DNA from: Agapetus fuscipes
Taxonomy: Eukaryota > Arthropoda > Insecta > Trichoptera > Glossosomatidae
DNA length: 64,000 nt
Direction: 5' to 3'
Assembly: GCA_951799405.1 (NCBI GenBank)
Contig: CATOGX010000095.1
Location: 29,001 to 93,000 of the forward strand
The position numbers and the translations under genes are program-made. Below, one piece after another: positions 32,966-44,698 of this stretch (the first letter of the stretch is position 1; the number at the start of each line of letters is the position of its first letter). The notes beneath the pieces were generated by a model. That model made no database searches, was not told the origin of the DNA, and saw only the letters and a list, made by a program, of their open reading frames with translations.

Positions 32966-34111
32966 ATATATATATACAAGGATAATTTATTTATAAGGTA
33001 CACATAATTGAAGAGCGCCGTTTTTGTGTGTGTCACACCTCAAGGGCCCTCTCAAATCACGGATAAGATTTTTTGTAAAGATGCGTCTTTAGTGCTCCTT
33101 TAAAGACACCAACAGTTTCTGCCTTCCTCACATTAGGTGGTAGTCTGTTCCACTCCATTGGGCCCGCAAACCGGAAAGCACGGTCCCCAAAATTAGTGCG
33201 TGTCTGACGTGACGGCTGGACTAAGTCAACCACCCCACACCCTGCAGATCTGAGAGTTTGGCGTCTCAAATCTATCTCAATAGGTGAGAACATGTCAGAC
33301 AGGTATGAAGGAGCCGTACCATTGACAGCTTTGTAAACCATCAAACAAACACGGTAGACCACCCTCTCCGGAAAACGAAGCCAATGCAGTTCTTTCAACA
33401 ATGGAGTAATATGATTAAATTTGGACATCCCGAAAATGAGTCTTGCTGCAGAGTTCAGCACAGATTGTAGTCGGCTGAACTGTTTTTTCGGCTGACCTAT
33501 ATACAGCGTTGAGCAATAGTCAACCCGAGACATCACAAAAGCGTTAACCAGGGTCCTGACCGCCCCTGATGGTAAACATCTCCTGATTGCCTTAATCTGG
33601 CGAAGTTCAAAAAACGAGGAGGATACCGTGTTATTCAACTGCTCTCCCATTGTGAGGTTCCGATCCAGTGTGACTCCTAGAAGTCTCACTGAATCTGACG
33701 GCTGAATCAGCTGTCCCCCAATGGAGAGTGGTACGCGAGTTGTCAGGAGATGATCACGCCTGGACGTAGCCGCCCACATAATTTCCGTCTTACCCATGTT
33801 AAGGATTAGGCCATTGCTTGTCATCCATTCACCGATCTCCGCAATGCAAGCTGCCATTCTGTTACTGAGAGCTCCCGCCATGTGTGGTCGACACTGAGAG
33901 TAAATCTGCCAGTCATCTGCATATGCATGTGTAGTAAGGCTCCATTTCTCGACTATGCTCTCAATGTCGGCCGTGTATAAAATGAACAGGATCGGTCCCC
34001 CCACAGACCCCTGCGGCACTCCGGAGATCAGCGAATAGGAAGGTGAGACACAGTCACAAGTACGCCTTACCTGCTTGCGATCCGCCAAATAGGAGGTGAA
34101 CCTCGCTTTGA
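32966..34111 (-). pseudogene. CR1/L2-like LINE, 5'-truncated, with reverse-transcriptase core
   Basis: A minus-strand frame to the stop at 33057 encodes FTSYLADRKQ, SGVPQGSVGGPILF (motif B), HAYADDWQIYSQ (catalytic YADD), a LINE thumb region, and the terminal GDRAFRFAGPMEWNRLPPNVR. A short 3'UTR ends in a TA microsatellite at 32967. The long open frame runs on to 34220, but its first 37 residues are read from host spacer sequence (present without the LINE in units 3 and 4), so they are not LINE protein. The domain core is intact, but the endonuclease and half of the polymerase are missing. It inserted in spacer B of unit 2 only. Confidence 0.85.
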
Positions 34112-34571
34112 ATGCTTTGAACAACATTTTTCCCATTTTGCCGTCGCAGTTGACTATATTATTTTCACATTGGACAATTTGTAAAAATTGCTTAATTAGT
34201 TTGGATACCCTCGGAGGCATTCAATGGTGTGCGTTCCCCAAATGCTCCAAAAAGTTGACAAAAAATGAAAACAAACTGGTATAGTAACTATATTGTGTTG
34301 GTGTAGTATCTTTTCAGATGTAAAGTATTTGTATTTATTGTAGTTGAGAAATCTACCAAAATAAAAAGCAAAAAATCAAAACAGAAATCTCAGTAGGAAC
34401 ATTTAAAAACAAAACTTTATTTTTATCATTAAATCTCCCAATCCGCATTTTTTGCTAATTTAAAAAATAAAACAACAAAATCCATAGTGTAGGGTGAGAC
34501 TAAGAGTTAGGAATCCACCACATGCATACAATCCACCGAATAGGAGGAGAACCTCACTAGGACCTCATCTC

Positions 34572-37500
34572 TCAAGCCGTGCACCCTCCAGTCTCCTTTC
34601 TTCTACCAGCGTGGATTAACTGATGGGTTTTTAAAGCACTCCTTTGATTTGTTTGATAGCTGCAACTGTTACAAACAAATGGCTTCTCCCCAGTGTGCTT
34701 CATTTTATGGGTTTTTAAAGCACTCCTTCGATTTGTTTTATAGCTGCAAATGTTACACGCAAATGGCTTCTCCCCAGTGTGTGTCATTTTATGAATTTTT
34801 AAACGAGTCCTACAACTTGTTTGATACCTGCAAATGTTACAAGCAAATGGCTTCTCCCCCGTATGCTTCATTTTATGGGTTTTTAAACTTCCCATTAGAT
34901 TTGTTTTATAGCTGCAAATGTTACACGCAAATGGCTTCTCCCCAGTATGTATCAACTGATGGGTTTTTAAAGCATTCTTATGATTTGTTTTATAGCTGCA
35001 AATGTTACACCCAAATAGCTTATCCACAGCGTGTCTCAATTGATGACTTTTTAAAGACCCCCTTAGATTTGTTTTATAGCTGCAAATGTTACATGCAAAT
35101 GACTTCTCCCCAGTATGTACCAGCTGATGGATTTTTAAAGCACCCCTTTGAATTGTTTTAAAACTGCAAATGTTACACCCAAATGGCTTCTCCCCAGTAT
35201 GTATCAACTGATGGTTTTTTAAAGCATTCATCCGATTTGTTTTATAGCTGCAAATGTTACATGCAAATGGCTTCTCCCCAGTATGAATCAGCTGATGGAT
35301 TTTTAAAGCACTCCTTTGATTTGTTTTAAAACTGCAAATGTTACACCCTAATGACTTCTCCCCAGTATGTATCAACTGATGAATTTTTAAAGCATTCATA
35401 CGAATTGTTTTATAGCTGCAAATGTTACATGCAAATGGCTTCTCCCCAGTATGAATCAGCTGATGGGTTTTTAGAGAACTCCTTTGATTTGTTTTAAAGC
35501 TGCAACTGTTACACCCAAATCGCTTCTCCCCAGTGTGCGTCATTTTATGTGTTTTTAAATTTCCCCTTATATTTGTGTTATAGCTGCAACTGTTACACCC
35601 AAATAGCTTCTCCCCAGTATGTATCAACTGATGGGTTTTTAAAGCATTCTTATGATTTGTTTTATAGCTGCAAATGTTACACCCAAATAGCTTATCCACA
35701 GCGTGTCTCAATTGATGACTTTTTAAAGACCCCATTAGATTTGTTTTATAGCTGCAAATGTTACATGCAAATGGCTTCTCCCCAGTATGTATCAGCTGAT
35801 GGGTTTTTAAAGAACTCTTTTGATTTGTTTTAAAACTGCAACTGTCACACCCAAATGGTTTCTCCCCAGTATGCTTAATTTTATGGTTTTTTAAATTTCC
35901 CATTTTCGTTGTTTGATAGCTGCAGCTATTACAAGCAAATGGCTTCTCCCCAGTATGCTTCATTTTATGGATTTTTAAATTTTCCATTTGATTTGTTTTA
36001 TAGCTGCAAATGTTACACCCAAATAGCTTATCCACAGCGTGTCTCAATTGATGACTTTTTAAATGCCCCATTAGATTTGTTTTATAGCTGCAACTATTAC
36101 AAGCAAATGGCTTCTCCCCAGTATGCTTCATTTTATGGGTTTTTAAATTTCCTATTTGATTTGTTTTATAGCTGCAAATGTTACACCCAAATAGCTTATC
36201 CACAGCGTGTCTCAATTGATGACTTTTTAAATGCCCCATTAGAATTGTTTTATAGCTGCAAATGTTACATGCAAATCTCTTCTCCGCAGTGCGAGTCATG
36301 TCACATTTTTTTGAAGATAACAAATAATTCATATTCCTTCTTCTCTGGGCTGGGACCCTTGACTTGGCTTTGCGTTGTAGCAAGCCATCAGACGTGGCCT
36401 CCATCGTGTGGCAGAACAACACTCGATGGATCCGCATTTGTTTTATTATACTGCATGTGTAGTTGCAGACAGGACACACATGGGGCTTAGTGGCAGGATT
36501 CTGCGCAGGAGCACCAACGCCTGAAATAAAAAAAAACTGTTATTTCCATTTATATAATGAGAAATATGTGAATAGAATTACAAACTAATGTTTTCTTAAC
36601 TATTTTACTGTTCGTACATGATAGTATGTACGCAATGACACACACCAATTTATTTATTTAATAAGTATGTACAGGACTGACAGGGAGACACCAAAACGTC
36701 ACAATACATATAACATCATAAACATAAGAGAACAATACGCAGATACATTATTCTACACGTCCATACGTCGTTCTAGTACACAGACAGACTCAGATAGTAA
36801 GCGATCCACACCAGTTGTAAATATATCCAGGTGTGGGGCTGAGGAGGCCAGAGTATTGAGCAGCGACAGCGCACGCACTACCCAAGACTGACGGAGAATA
36901 TACTTGTTGATATAGAAGTAATAATGTTTAAATTTTGAAAAGATTTTTGTGAAACACTGTGGAAATTCATTTTAAAAAATTGATTATTTTTCAATAAAAA
37001 AAAATAAAAATTAAATACCTAAATGAAAAACTTTGTTTTATTCCACTTTTATTGTTTTATTGTTAGTTACCCGAAGATGGAAGTAATTCCGAAAATATTT
37101 GTAACTTACTCAAAAACAATAAAAGTGAAATAAAACATTTTTTTAAATTTTATTTTTTAATAATGTTTGTTATAACTAAAGGTTCCTGTGCACATTCCTG
37201 GTTTTGGGTGGGACGGGATTTACAGTCGTGTCCCTCTTATAGTCTTGTGTGCATGTGTGCATGAGACCCTGTAAGTACGACGCAGGTTCCATGCACAAGC
37301 TTTTGACGCCAGCGTAAATGAATCCCACAGATCGTTTTCGGATGATCCCGTATCGAGCATAGACCATCGCATGTCGATGGTATGAAGCGTTGAAACAAAT
37401 GAATATGATAATATTATGAATGAATGGAATCACTATAATTACTTAATCGGTAATTCCCCGAACCATACATCTGTTTATTTTATTTTTGACTAAGGGCACA

Positions 37501-38311
37501 TGAACACAATAACAGTAGAGCCTCCTTAATTCCAACTCCTAAAAACACAGGGACGTTCAGACTATAGTATGGGACAAATTCTATGGAGGTGTAAAAAAAA
37601 ATGGATTTATTTGTGTTTTATTTATTTAGTTTTTTCATTTATTTGAGTTAAACTAAAACTACAAATAAACTCTTATTACACGGAACATTCCAGAGCACTC
37701 AAGCGCTCCAGAGCGCTCAAGGCTTGTTTGTTAGCAAACTGGTGGCGTGATGACACTATTTTGTCAATGTGGATTTATGTGTGGATCCTCACTGACACAT
37801 ACAAGTGTGATGTTTGCCCGCTGAGAAGAAAGCTCTGAATTCAATATTGTTCCAAGTCTGTTTCTAGGCGACATGATTTAATATAATTCAATAAAACTTC
37901 AGCACAGTGACTGAAGGGAAGTTTTAATCTAGATTAAACTCTTCTTGTTTAGAAAAGATGAATTCTCAGTGTTTTTATTGATTGCAAGCGTAAATGTACA
38001 ATAGTTGAGGCATCCTCACAATAACAACGTATATAATAAGACAGAACGCGCGCCCAGTTACCTGAATGTCCCGCCACATTGATTCTGGCCACAAGTACGC
38101 GGCAGTCCTTCAACAAGCCAGAAGGTGGAGAGGCAGCGCACTCATTCTTTATCTTATCCAGTATAGAGTCCTCGGCTTCCCAGGCCCTCTCTCGAGCCAG
38201 TCTCTCTTGCTTCACATCGCTCTCTTCAATGTCTATTTGTTCGCACAAGCGCACTAGTTGTGGATCCGCTGACTCCGTGTCGGAATCCTGTTCTTGCTTC
38301 ACAATATCCAT
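34572..38311 (-). CDS. ZF2: two-exon C2H2 zinc-finger protein, 20 fingers, 732 aa
   Basis: Exon 1 is 38311-38062 (ATG at 38309-38311, MDIVKQEQDSDTESADPQ head of 83 codons plus one base) and exon 2 is 36520-34572. The GT-AG junction is the same as in ZF1. After a divergent first finger (CPVC...HRVLFCH) come 20 canonical fingers, C-x2-C-x12-H-x3-H. All share CNxCSYKTN or CNxCSFKTN and LKxH, with changes concentrated at the four residues before the Leu and the one before the first His, which are the DNA-contact positions. Four linkers read HAVDKLFGC in place of HTGEKPF, after fingers 1, 3, 7 and 15, marking duplicated blocks. The protein ends HAGRRKETGGCTA. No defect was seen; it is the only complete member here. 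Presumed nuclear DNA-binding regulator; target unknown. Confidence 0.9.
37034..37137. repeat. Foldback repeat in ZF2 intron
   Basis: The same structure as at 11770-11873, inherited through the unit duplication. Confidence 0.65.
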
Positions 38312-38411
38312 GGTAATCAACTAGAGAACACTCACGTACATTGATCAGCTAATTCGTGTGCAAACGCCAACCACAAACGCTTAATACATCGCGAAAACAG
38401 CCTCCAAAGAT

Positions 38412-39356
38412 CAGTGTTGCCACCTTAGTTTTAGTAATGGGGGCAATAGGGAAGTTGCAGTGGTAGGGAAAACGGTTGAAAATAATATGGTTGTGTAGAG
38501 TACATTTCAAGGATCACAACCATATATTTTTTAAGTAGTAAAAATAAAGATATCATTGATAATTTTGAAAAATAAAATGCGGAGAATTTACAACCCGCCA
38601 AAAAAGCAATGTAAACGGTTAGGGACGTGTGTCGTCATTTTGACGACAAACGTCGCTGTCAAACCGACTACCTGGGCCATTTGACACCTAAACTCCGAAG
38701 ATCTGACGTCATATCCGCCCGAATAAAGCAATGACCTGTTTTAGCGGAAATGGAAAATACGCGAATTTTAAAGAGCTATAATTTAAAAACTAAGGCACAT
38801 ATAATTTTTTTAAAAACGCAAATGTATTTTAAAAAATATAGCCTACCATTTTATGAAATAAAATAAAGAAGTGCAAATACCCTATTGAAGAAGCTAAAAA
38901 GGGCTAGATCGGGCTAAAAGGAGCACAAAAAGAGTTGATGTAAAAAAAGGCTAAAAAAACACCTGGACTAATGATTTCAATTACTTATGTATTTATTTTT
39001 TAGTTTGAATCACAATATTTTTTTCAAAATTAGGTTCAAAAATTAAAAATATTAGTTATTTTACAAACTAAAATCAACAAATTTTCCGTTTAGAATCATT
39101 TAGTTGCCATAGATATGTTGCCATAATCGAACAAATGGTATCTACCAAAAAAAAAATAATATATATATGACAAAAATCGCGAAAGTTTGATGTTATCGCG
39201 ATGTTAGCATGGCGCAAAATTCAGATTTTCATACAATATTTTGAAGTAAATGAAAAGGGCTAGATAGCCCTTTTCGGGCTAAATCATTAAACAACGAGTT
39301 CACCTACAGTAAAAAGAGCTAGATCTAGCCCCAAAAGGGCTAAGGTGGCAACACTG
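38412..39356. mobile_element. 945-bp hAT-type non-autonomous element
   Basis: Ends CAGTGTTGCCACCTTAG and CTAAGGTGGCAACACTG are perfect 17-bp inverses. CCAAAGAT is duplicated at 38404-38411 and 39357-39364 and is single in ZF1 and ZF3 flanks. Internal GGGCTAGAT(C/A)-type motifs repeat near both ends. No transposase frame. It lies about 100 bases upstream of the ZF2 start codon, so it may affect the promoter region. Confidence 0.9.
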
Positions 39357-41326
39357 CCAAAGATAGCCCTTATGTTGTAAACAAAAACAAATCCCTAAAT
39401 GTAGGGAAAATAAAACGTACATTTCCGGAGACTTTGTCTATGGTAGGGGGGGGCTAAAAATACCGCGAAATCAATAAATTAAAAAAATCTTCAGTAAAAA
39501 ATTAAAGTTTACGTAGCATAGACATAGAAAATGATAGATAGATAGATTTATTTTCACATTAAAGTACATGACAGGTTTTACACCTTATGCATACAATAAT
39601 TAAAAAACATTCACAAGTAACCGAAATCAGCTTAGGAGAAACGAAAGCCTCTGTCTAAGCTGATTTTCACTCAGGTGGAAGATATCAACCGAAGAGGAGA
39701 TCTCATTGAGTATAGCCATTGCCCTCCCCACAGTCATAACCCTAGGTAGGTTAGTCCTGCATCTTGGGAGTAGCAATATATGACTCCGACGAAACGTGGA
39801 GAAAATCGTTCTTCTCTTTTGCACGGTCAGTAAAATCTGTTTTTTTCATTCTTTAAAATGTCTAACGACCGTAATCATAATTTAAAATCCATGAAATAAA
39901 CTTGTTGTCTAATTCTCATACCTACTAAAATATGGCTACATTTCATAAAAATCAGTCAAGCCATCTCATGGGAGTGTCATCACAAATGCACAGGCAGAGA
40001 CATGTAAGTTTGTGCTTACAAACAAACATACCAATACTCACATTAATGTAAACCGATTCTGACGCATTTTCCTGAAACGGGTTGGCATTAGCAAAAGTAG
40101 ACCTATTAGAAAACATTTGTTGACCTCTTCCCTAGCAATTCGGCCTTGCGACGTCACAATTTTGTCATGTGCAGATCTTATTGTGTTTATTTTCAATAAA
40201 TTTATTATTTAATTGTAAACATAATTGTTGATCTGTAATGTTGGCAGCTAAGTTTTTTTTAATTATAATTTCTGTATGATGTATCTTCAAGTATTATGTC
40301 TACACTTGTTAAATGTACTTCATTATTTGTGTTACCGAACTTATAGTCTCCCAGATAGCAGGTCAGTTTGCTGCAAGTTAGATTTGTACCTGAATTTATA
40401 TTGTCATGTCAAATATGACAAAATAACTTTATTGCAATATTGCTGCAAGCTTGCATTTTCATCATGTTTCACATATGAATAAACAAGTTTGCTATTTGTT
40501 TGATACAAACTTGCGTGACGGGCTGTCAAAAATACGATTAGCAGTGTTGCCGTTTTATCGATTTTGCTAGAGGTTTCGAGCTCTTTTTTTTAAGGCTGTG
40601 TTAAAAAAAAAATCCCGTTGTTTTTAAAAATATGTTTCTTATACTTTATGGCCTTAGTAAATGAGTGACAATAATGAAAATTTTGTATCCTAATTTTAAA
40701 ATTGTTTTTTTTTATATAACTTAAAAATGACGCCAGAAAAAAATATTAAAGAAAACTCGTTTTTTTGTACATTTTTTTGCTTGCATTTTGTTGTTTTGTA
40801 TTTTGGAAATATTTTTTTTTCTTCATAATTATAGAATGATACAAATTCTACTTTATGGTGTGATTTTTAATAGAATAATGTGAAAAGTTTTTGAAATAAT
40901 ATGAAAGAACTGTTTTCAAGAATTAAATAAGTTAATTAGTTTCAGTTGTTTCATATTATCGCAACATATTTTTAAAAACATCGGGATTTTTTTTTAACGG
41001 AGTCTTAATTTAATCTCGCCACTTTTGGTTTTTCCCAGCGGCAGCACTGATAGTTGACAGATGGGGGACGCGGGGACGCGGGGACGCGTGTGACGCGCGC
41101 AAACCCAACCGGTGCAAATCCAGGCAAGTTATTGTTATAAAATATTATTTTTGTGAAAAACAAATTATAAATACTTTTTGTACAATATACTTAACGTGTT
41201 TAAGAGTTAAGTCTAGTTTACGTATTTGTTCTTATACCTACAGACAGAACACACAACAAGAGTACCTACTGATATAACCTCAATAATTCACATGTTTGTT
41301 CCTAGCTATATTTTTTTATAATTAGT

Positions 41327-41710
41327 ATGGACTATCTAAGAAGTATGATTGGGAAAAAACGAAGTGACAGAGTGAGGAATGATTTTGTAAGAGAAGAATG
41401 TGGTGTAAGGGAAAGTGTGAAAGTGAAGATTAAAAGAAGTATGTTAAGATGGTTCGGGCATATGGAGAGAATGAGTGATGAAAGATTGACGAAGAAAGTA
41501 TATGTTGCTAAAATAGATGGATGTCGTGGTAGAGGAAGACCGAGAAAAGTATGGATGGATCAAATTTCTGAAATAGCGAATGAATGGGATATCCAGAGTC
41601 ATAATAAAAGGAGGACTTGCATGAAAAAGGTTATGACTCTGGATGAAATGAAAGAAGTGTGCAAGGACAGGAAGAAGTGGCGGCTAATCTGCAATGGTGA
41701 TTTCTAATGT
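41327..41710 (+). pseudogene. RTE-like LINE ORF2, C-terminal fragment
   Basis: An open frame of 126 residues with the LINE C-terminal signature: SMLRWFGHMERMSDERLTKK, RGRGRPRKVWMDQI, MTLDEMKEVCKDRKKWRLIC. It ends at the stop 41705-41707. This is the best copy of the family whose 3' end gives the dispersed 240-bp repeats. Its 3'UTR is split by the piggyBac element and resumes at 42911. Polymerase and endonuclease domains are absent. Confidence 0.8.
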
Positions 41711-41802
41711 TGGTGTATTAATTTGCTACATTTTTTGCATAGGAAATTTCTGACTTTTTTGTATAGATTTCTTTGTAAGGTTTTGTTCTTTTATATATTT
41801 AA

Positions 41803-42910
41803 CCCGTGACTGGCAACCAGGTTCCCCTGGGGAACCAGAAGGGCTGCGAAAAACGCGCCTAGCTGGTGCCTTTGCAGGTAGCGGGCTGATACCCTAGGTA
41901 TGCCTCGCCAGTTGGCCATCTACTTGGCACGCGGAAGGGTGTCTTTATCGTAGTGAGTGCATTTGTGTTATGACGATTTAAAAAAAATTTGGTTCCCTTA
42001 GGGAACCACCTTGCCCTCAGGAAACTTTTTCTTGTTGTTTTTTTTTTTTTTTTTTACTTAATGTTTGTAGAAATGGCATCCAAACCTAAGTCAATGAAGC
42101 CCATTGAGTATAGCGAATGTATTTACAGAGTAATATACAGAGTATAGCGAATGGACATTTTTTTTTGCGCTACTGAACATATCCCTGGTGAACGCACAAG
42201 TCATCTTCCAGTCTTCCCCTGGAAATCCAGATCTCACGCGATTCGGCTTCATCAAAAACCTTATTCGCAGCCTTCTGGAACCTCATCTGAACAAGAGACT
42301 GCTTAACACTAAAATTCCGCGACAAATCCGTCAGACAATCTAGTTGTATCTGGAGAAAGAAGTTCCAGCAGAACCGTCAACGTCGACTTTGAAGAAACGC
42401 ACAAGGTGTGGGATATGTCCCCGAGGTAATAATAAGAAAACCTGGTCTACTTGCAGTGTGTGTAAGAAACCAATGTGCAATGAATGCCGAGCCAATGTCT
42501 GCATTGAGTGTGAAAAATGTACCTAGAGACCCCCTTGCAGGTTTTGTTGTGCAATGACCTTGAGTCAATGTTTTTTATGTTTAGTGAAGAGTCACATGTT
42601 AACTCATAGATTATGCAAGAAAAAGTAGTTTTAATTCTTTAGAGTTACCACAAGTATTTTTTTTTACCAAAAGAGGCAGTTTTTGCCATTTTCCACCTAT
42701 AGTTAGCATTTGTTTATTTTCATACCTTTATTGACATTGTTTTGCTTAAATTTTAATATTGTTGATTCAATAAAGTTTATTTAACATACTCAAATATTAT
42801 TTATTTTAGAAGGTACCGAAATAGCTAAAGTAGGCATAAAACAAAAACGGTTCCCGAAAGGAACCACATTGCCAGTTACGTGACTAAAAAACCACCTTGC
42901 CAGTTACGGG
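41803..42910 (+). mobile_element. piggyBac element, internally deleted
   Basis: TTAA flanks both sides (41799-41802 and 42911-42914), the exact target of piggyBac. Ends CCCGTGACTGGCAA and TTGCCAGTTACGGG are 14-bp inverses with one mismatch, and GGTTCCC(C/G) motifs repeat subterminally. The 1108-bp length and the surviving transposase tail show internal deletion of an autonomous ancestor. It inserted in the 3'UTR of the RTE-like LINE. Confidence 0.9.
42167..42526 (+). pseudogene. piggyBac transposase C-terminal fragment
   Basis: The frame opens at about 42167 (ALLNISLVNAQVIFQ) and is interrupted by one TAG at 42341-42343. It then continues into a Cys-rich domain, RCGICPRGNNKKTWSTCSVC followed by KPMCNEC and VCIECEKC, before the stop. 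That cysteine-rich domain is the C-terminal zinc-binding domain used by piggyBac transposases to bind their ends. The catalytic DDD core has been deleted. Non-functional. Confidence 0.85.
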
Positions 42911-42936
42911 TTAAATGTAATTTTTTATTCATATTC

Positions 42937-43192
42937 CTTGACTTATAGGTTGGTATGAGGCTGACCACCCATACTGTAAAAAATGGTTCACTTTGCCAAT
43001 GTTACCCCTGTTTCAGGGAAGGTCGGCAAAAGTTGTGGGGCTTATGTTCATTTGAGGTTTGGATTTTATTTGTAAGTACACATTCAGCATTTGTAAGCGC
43101 GAACTACACTTGTTGGTTTGTGGGCTTACATCTGAGAGCTTTAAATGAATATATCCTTGCAACTTAGATTATAGATTATAGATTATTATAGA
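42937..43192 (+). mobile_element. RTE-tail terminal block
   Basis: The 240-bp block from CTTGACTTATAGGTTGG to ACTTAGATTATAGATTATAG. It continues the LINE of 41327-41710 across the piggyBac insertion. Confidence 0.75.
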
Positions 43193-43623
43193 TCAATTGT
43201 ATGTATTTGTGCTGTGGACGTTGTGACGCATTTGGTGCAGGTCACGTAGCTTAAATCAAACTTTTTGATTGACGGCTGCTGAAATACTCTTATTTTACAA
43301 ATTGATTTTAAGTAGGTATATTATGTTATGTCTCAGAAACTGTGATGTCTCGAAAATGTCCACAAACATATATGGTTAATTTGGTGGTCTTAATTTGGTG
43401 GCCTTTATATTTTTATGTGTTTCCATGCATAGCTCCTTACAGGGCAATCCGATCTTGGTATTTTATAATATTTGCTTTACAAAATTCTAAGAAAACGGAG
43501 TACCGTGGAACAAATTTCTAAAAAGAAAATTAAAACTGTTTATAATGACATCAGTACTTAGTGTATATTGCATCCTTAATTATAAATGTTTTGTAAGTAT
43601 ATATATAATTACTAAAAATAGCC
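43193..43623. other. No gene recognised
   Basis: Interior of the CCCAGATAGCA element between two LINE relics; nothing identifiable. Confidence 0.4.
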
Positions 43624-43997
43624 TTGTTTTTTTGTTACAGAGCGCAGAGACAAAGCAACGGGGCCAGGGGAATAATGTACCTGAGTGTGACTAGAAACAT
43701 ATGGCAAAGAAGATATAACTCCGAATTGTACAAGCTGTACCAGGACGCTGATGTGGTCCGCTCAATAAAGGTCAACATACTGCATTGGCTGGGGTACATT
43801 CAGCGAATGGACCATCATAGCCTAGAGAAGACGATTGTGATGACGAACCCGGAGGGACGCCGGACAGTGGGAAGACCACGTTCAAGATAGCTGGATGGAG
43901 TGGTGGCGGATTGTCGTGCAGTGGGAATGTGGGACTGGAGGAGGAAGACATTGGATAGACAGCGCTGGCAGCGGTTGCTGAGGTCGTGCCAATGATG
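43624..43997 (+). pseudogene. Second RTE-type LINE ORF2 tail
   Basis: The frame reads SIKVNILHWLGYIQRMDHHS, EGRRTVGRPRSR, a TAG stop in place of the usual Trp, then LDGVVADCRAVGMWDWRRK and RQRWQRLLRSCQ. It ends in an ATG microsatellite typical of RTE 3' ends. It is a different subfamily from 41327-41710. Dead copy. Confidence 0.75.
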
Positions 43998-44698
43998 ATG
44001 ATGATGTAACTATTATAAAACTTTGTTATTACTATAAGCAAACTGTAAATAAAATAAAATAAAAATATTTCATCTTTTTATTTTAATTGTTTTTTTAAAT
44101 ATTATAATAATATCAAAAATTGTATATAATTTGCAGAAGCAAACATTTTGCAAGTGTGTCATAACAAGCTTGCGGAAACTTTGTTATGACAAAGTTCCTG
44201 CAAGCTTGTTGCTGGGAAACTAGAAAGTTTGATTCAAACTTGCCTCAAGTGTATATACTTGCCATGGTGAACTTGCAGCAAGCCTTCACTTTTGACACAT
44301 CAAACTTGTTGCAAGTCAGATGCAAGTTTAAAATGCTATCTGGGCTGGTATGTGGCTCCCATACTGTAATTTGTTTTTAAGATCCTGTGCAACAGACTCC
44401 CTAGATTTCAGAGACTCTAGGGGTCTATGACACTTGTTGTAGTGCTGCAGAGGTGTTTACAAGCTTGGTCGTCGCTACAAAGCGCCAATACTCAAGGAAG
44501 AACCAGTTGCAAGGTTTTATGATTTTTTCAACCCAGTGAATAGAATACTTGAAAATTTAAATGGATTTAAACTTGAATAAGGATCAGTTGAAAAAATGGT
44601 TGACGTTAATTCGAATGTCACTCCTGCTTCTTCAAAGATCGGTAAGAGTTTCAGGGCTTAAGTTCATTTTAGGTTTTGGTTTTGAGAGATGAGTTTTA

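Larger units (their letters stand above)
29504..40073. repeat. Tandem unit 2 (contains ZF2)
   Basis: Blocks A/B are followed directly by the ZF2 3' region at about 34365; block C (about 5 kb in units 1 and 3) is missing. Insertions specific to this unit are at 29657, 31781, 32966 and 38412. Confidence 0.85.
40350..44344. mobile_element. 3995-bp CCCAGATAGCA-ended element with iterated subterminal motif
   Basis: The ends are CCCAGATAGCA and TGCTATCTGGG, perfectly inverted. The flanks share CT, which is single at the empty site, suggesting a 2-bp duplication. The outer 200 bases at each end carry many copies of GCAAGTTTG, GCAAGCTTG or their inverses (for example near 40370, 40448, 40485, 40510, 44170, 44207, 44238, 44268 and 44305-44330). 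Interior cargo is second-hand: LINE tails at 41327 and 43624, a piggyBac relic and a minisatellite of GGGACGCG at about 41065-41090. No transposase of its own was recognised. Confidence 0.7.

Noticed and set aside
40560..41300. Transposase gene for the CCCAGATAGCA element
   Set aside because: No frame of meaningful length or known motif; A/T runs dominate.
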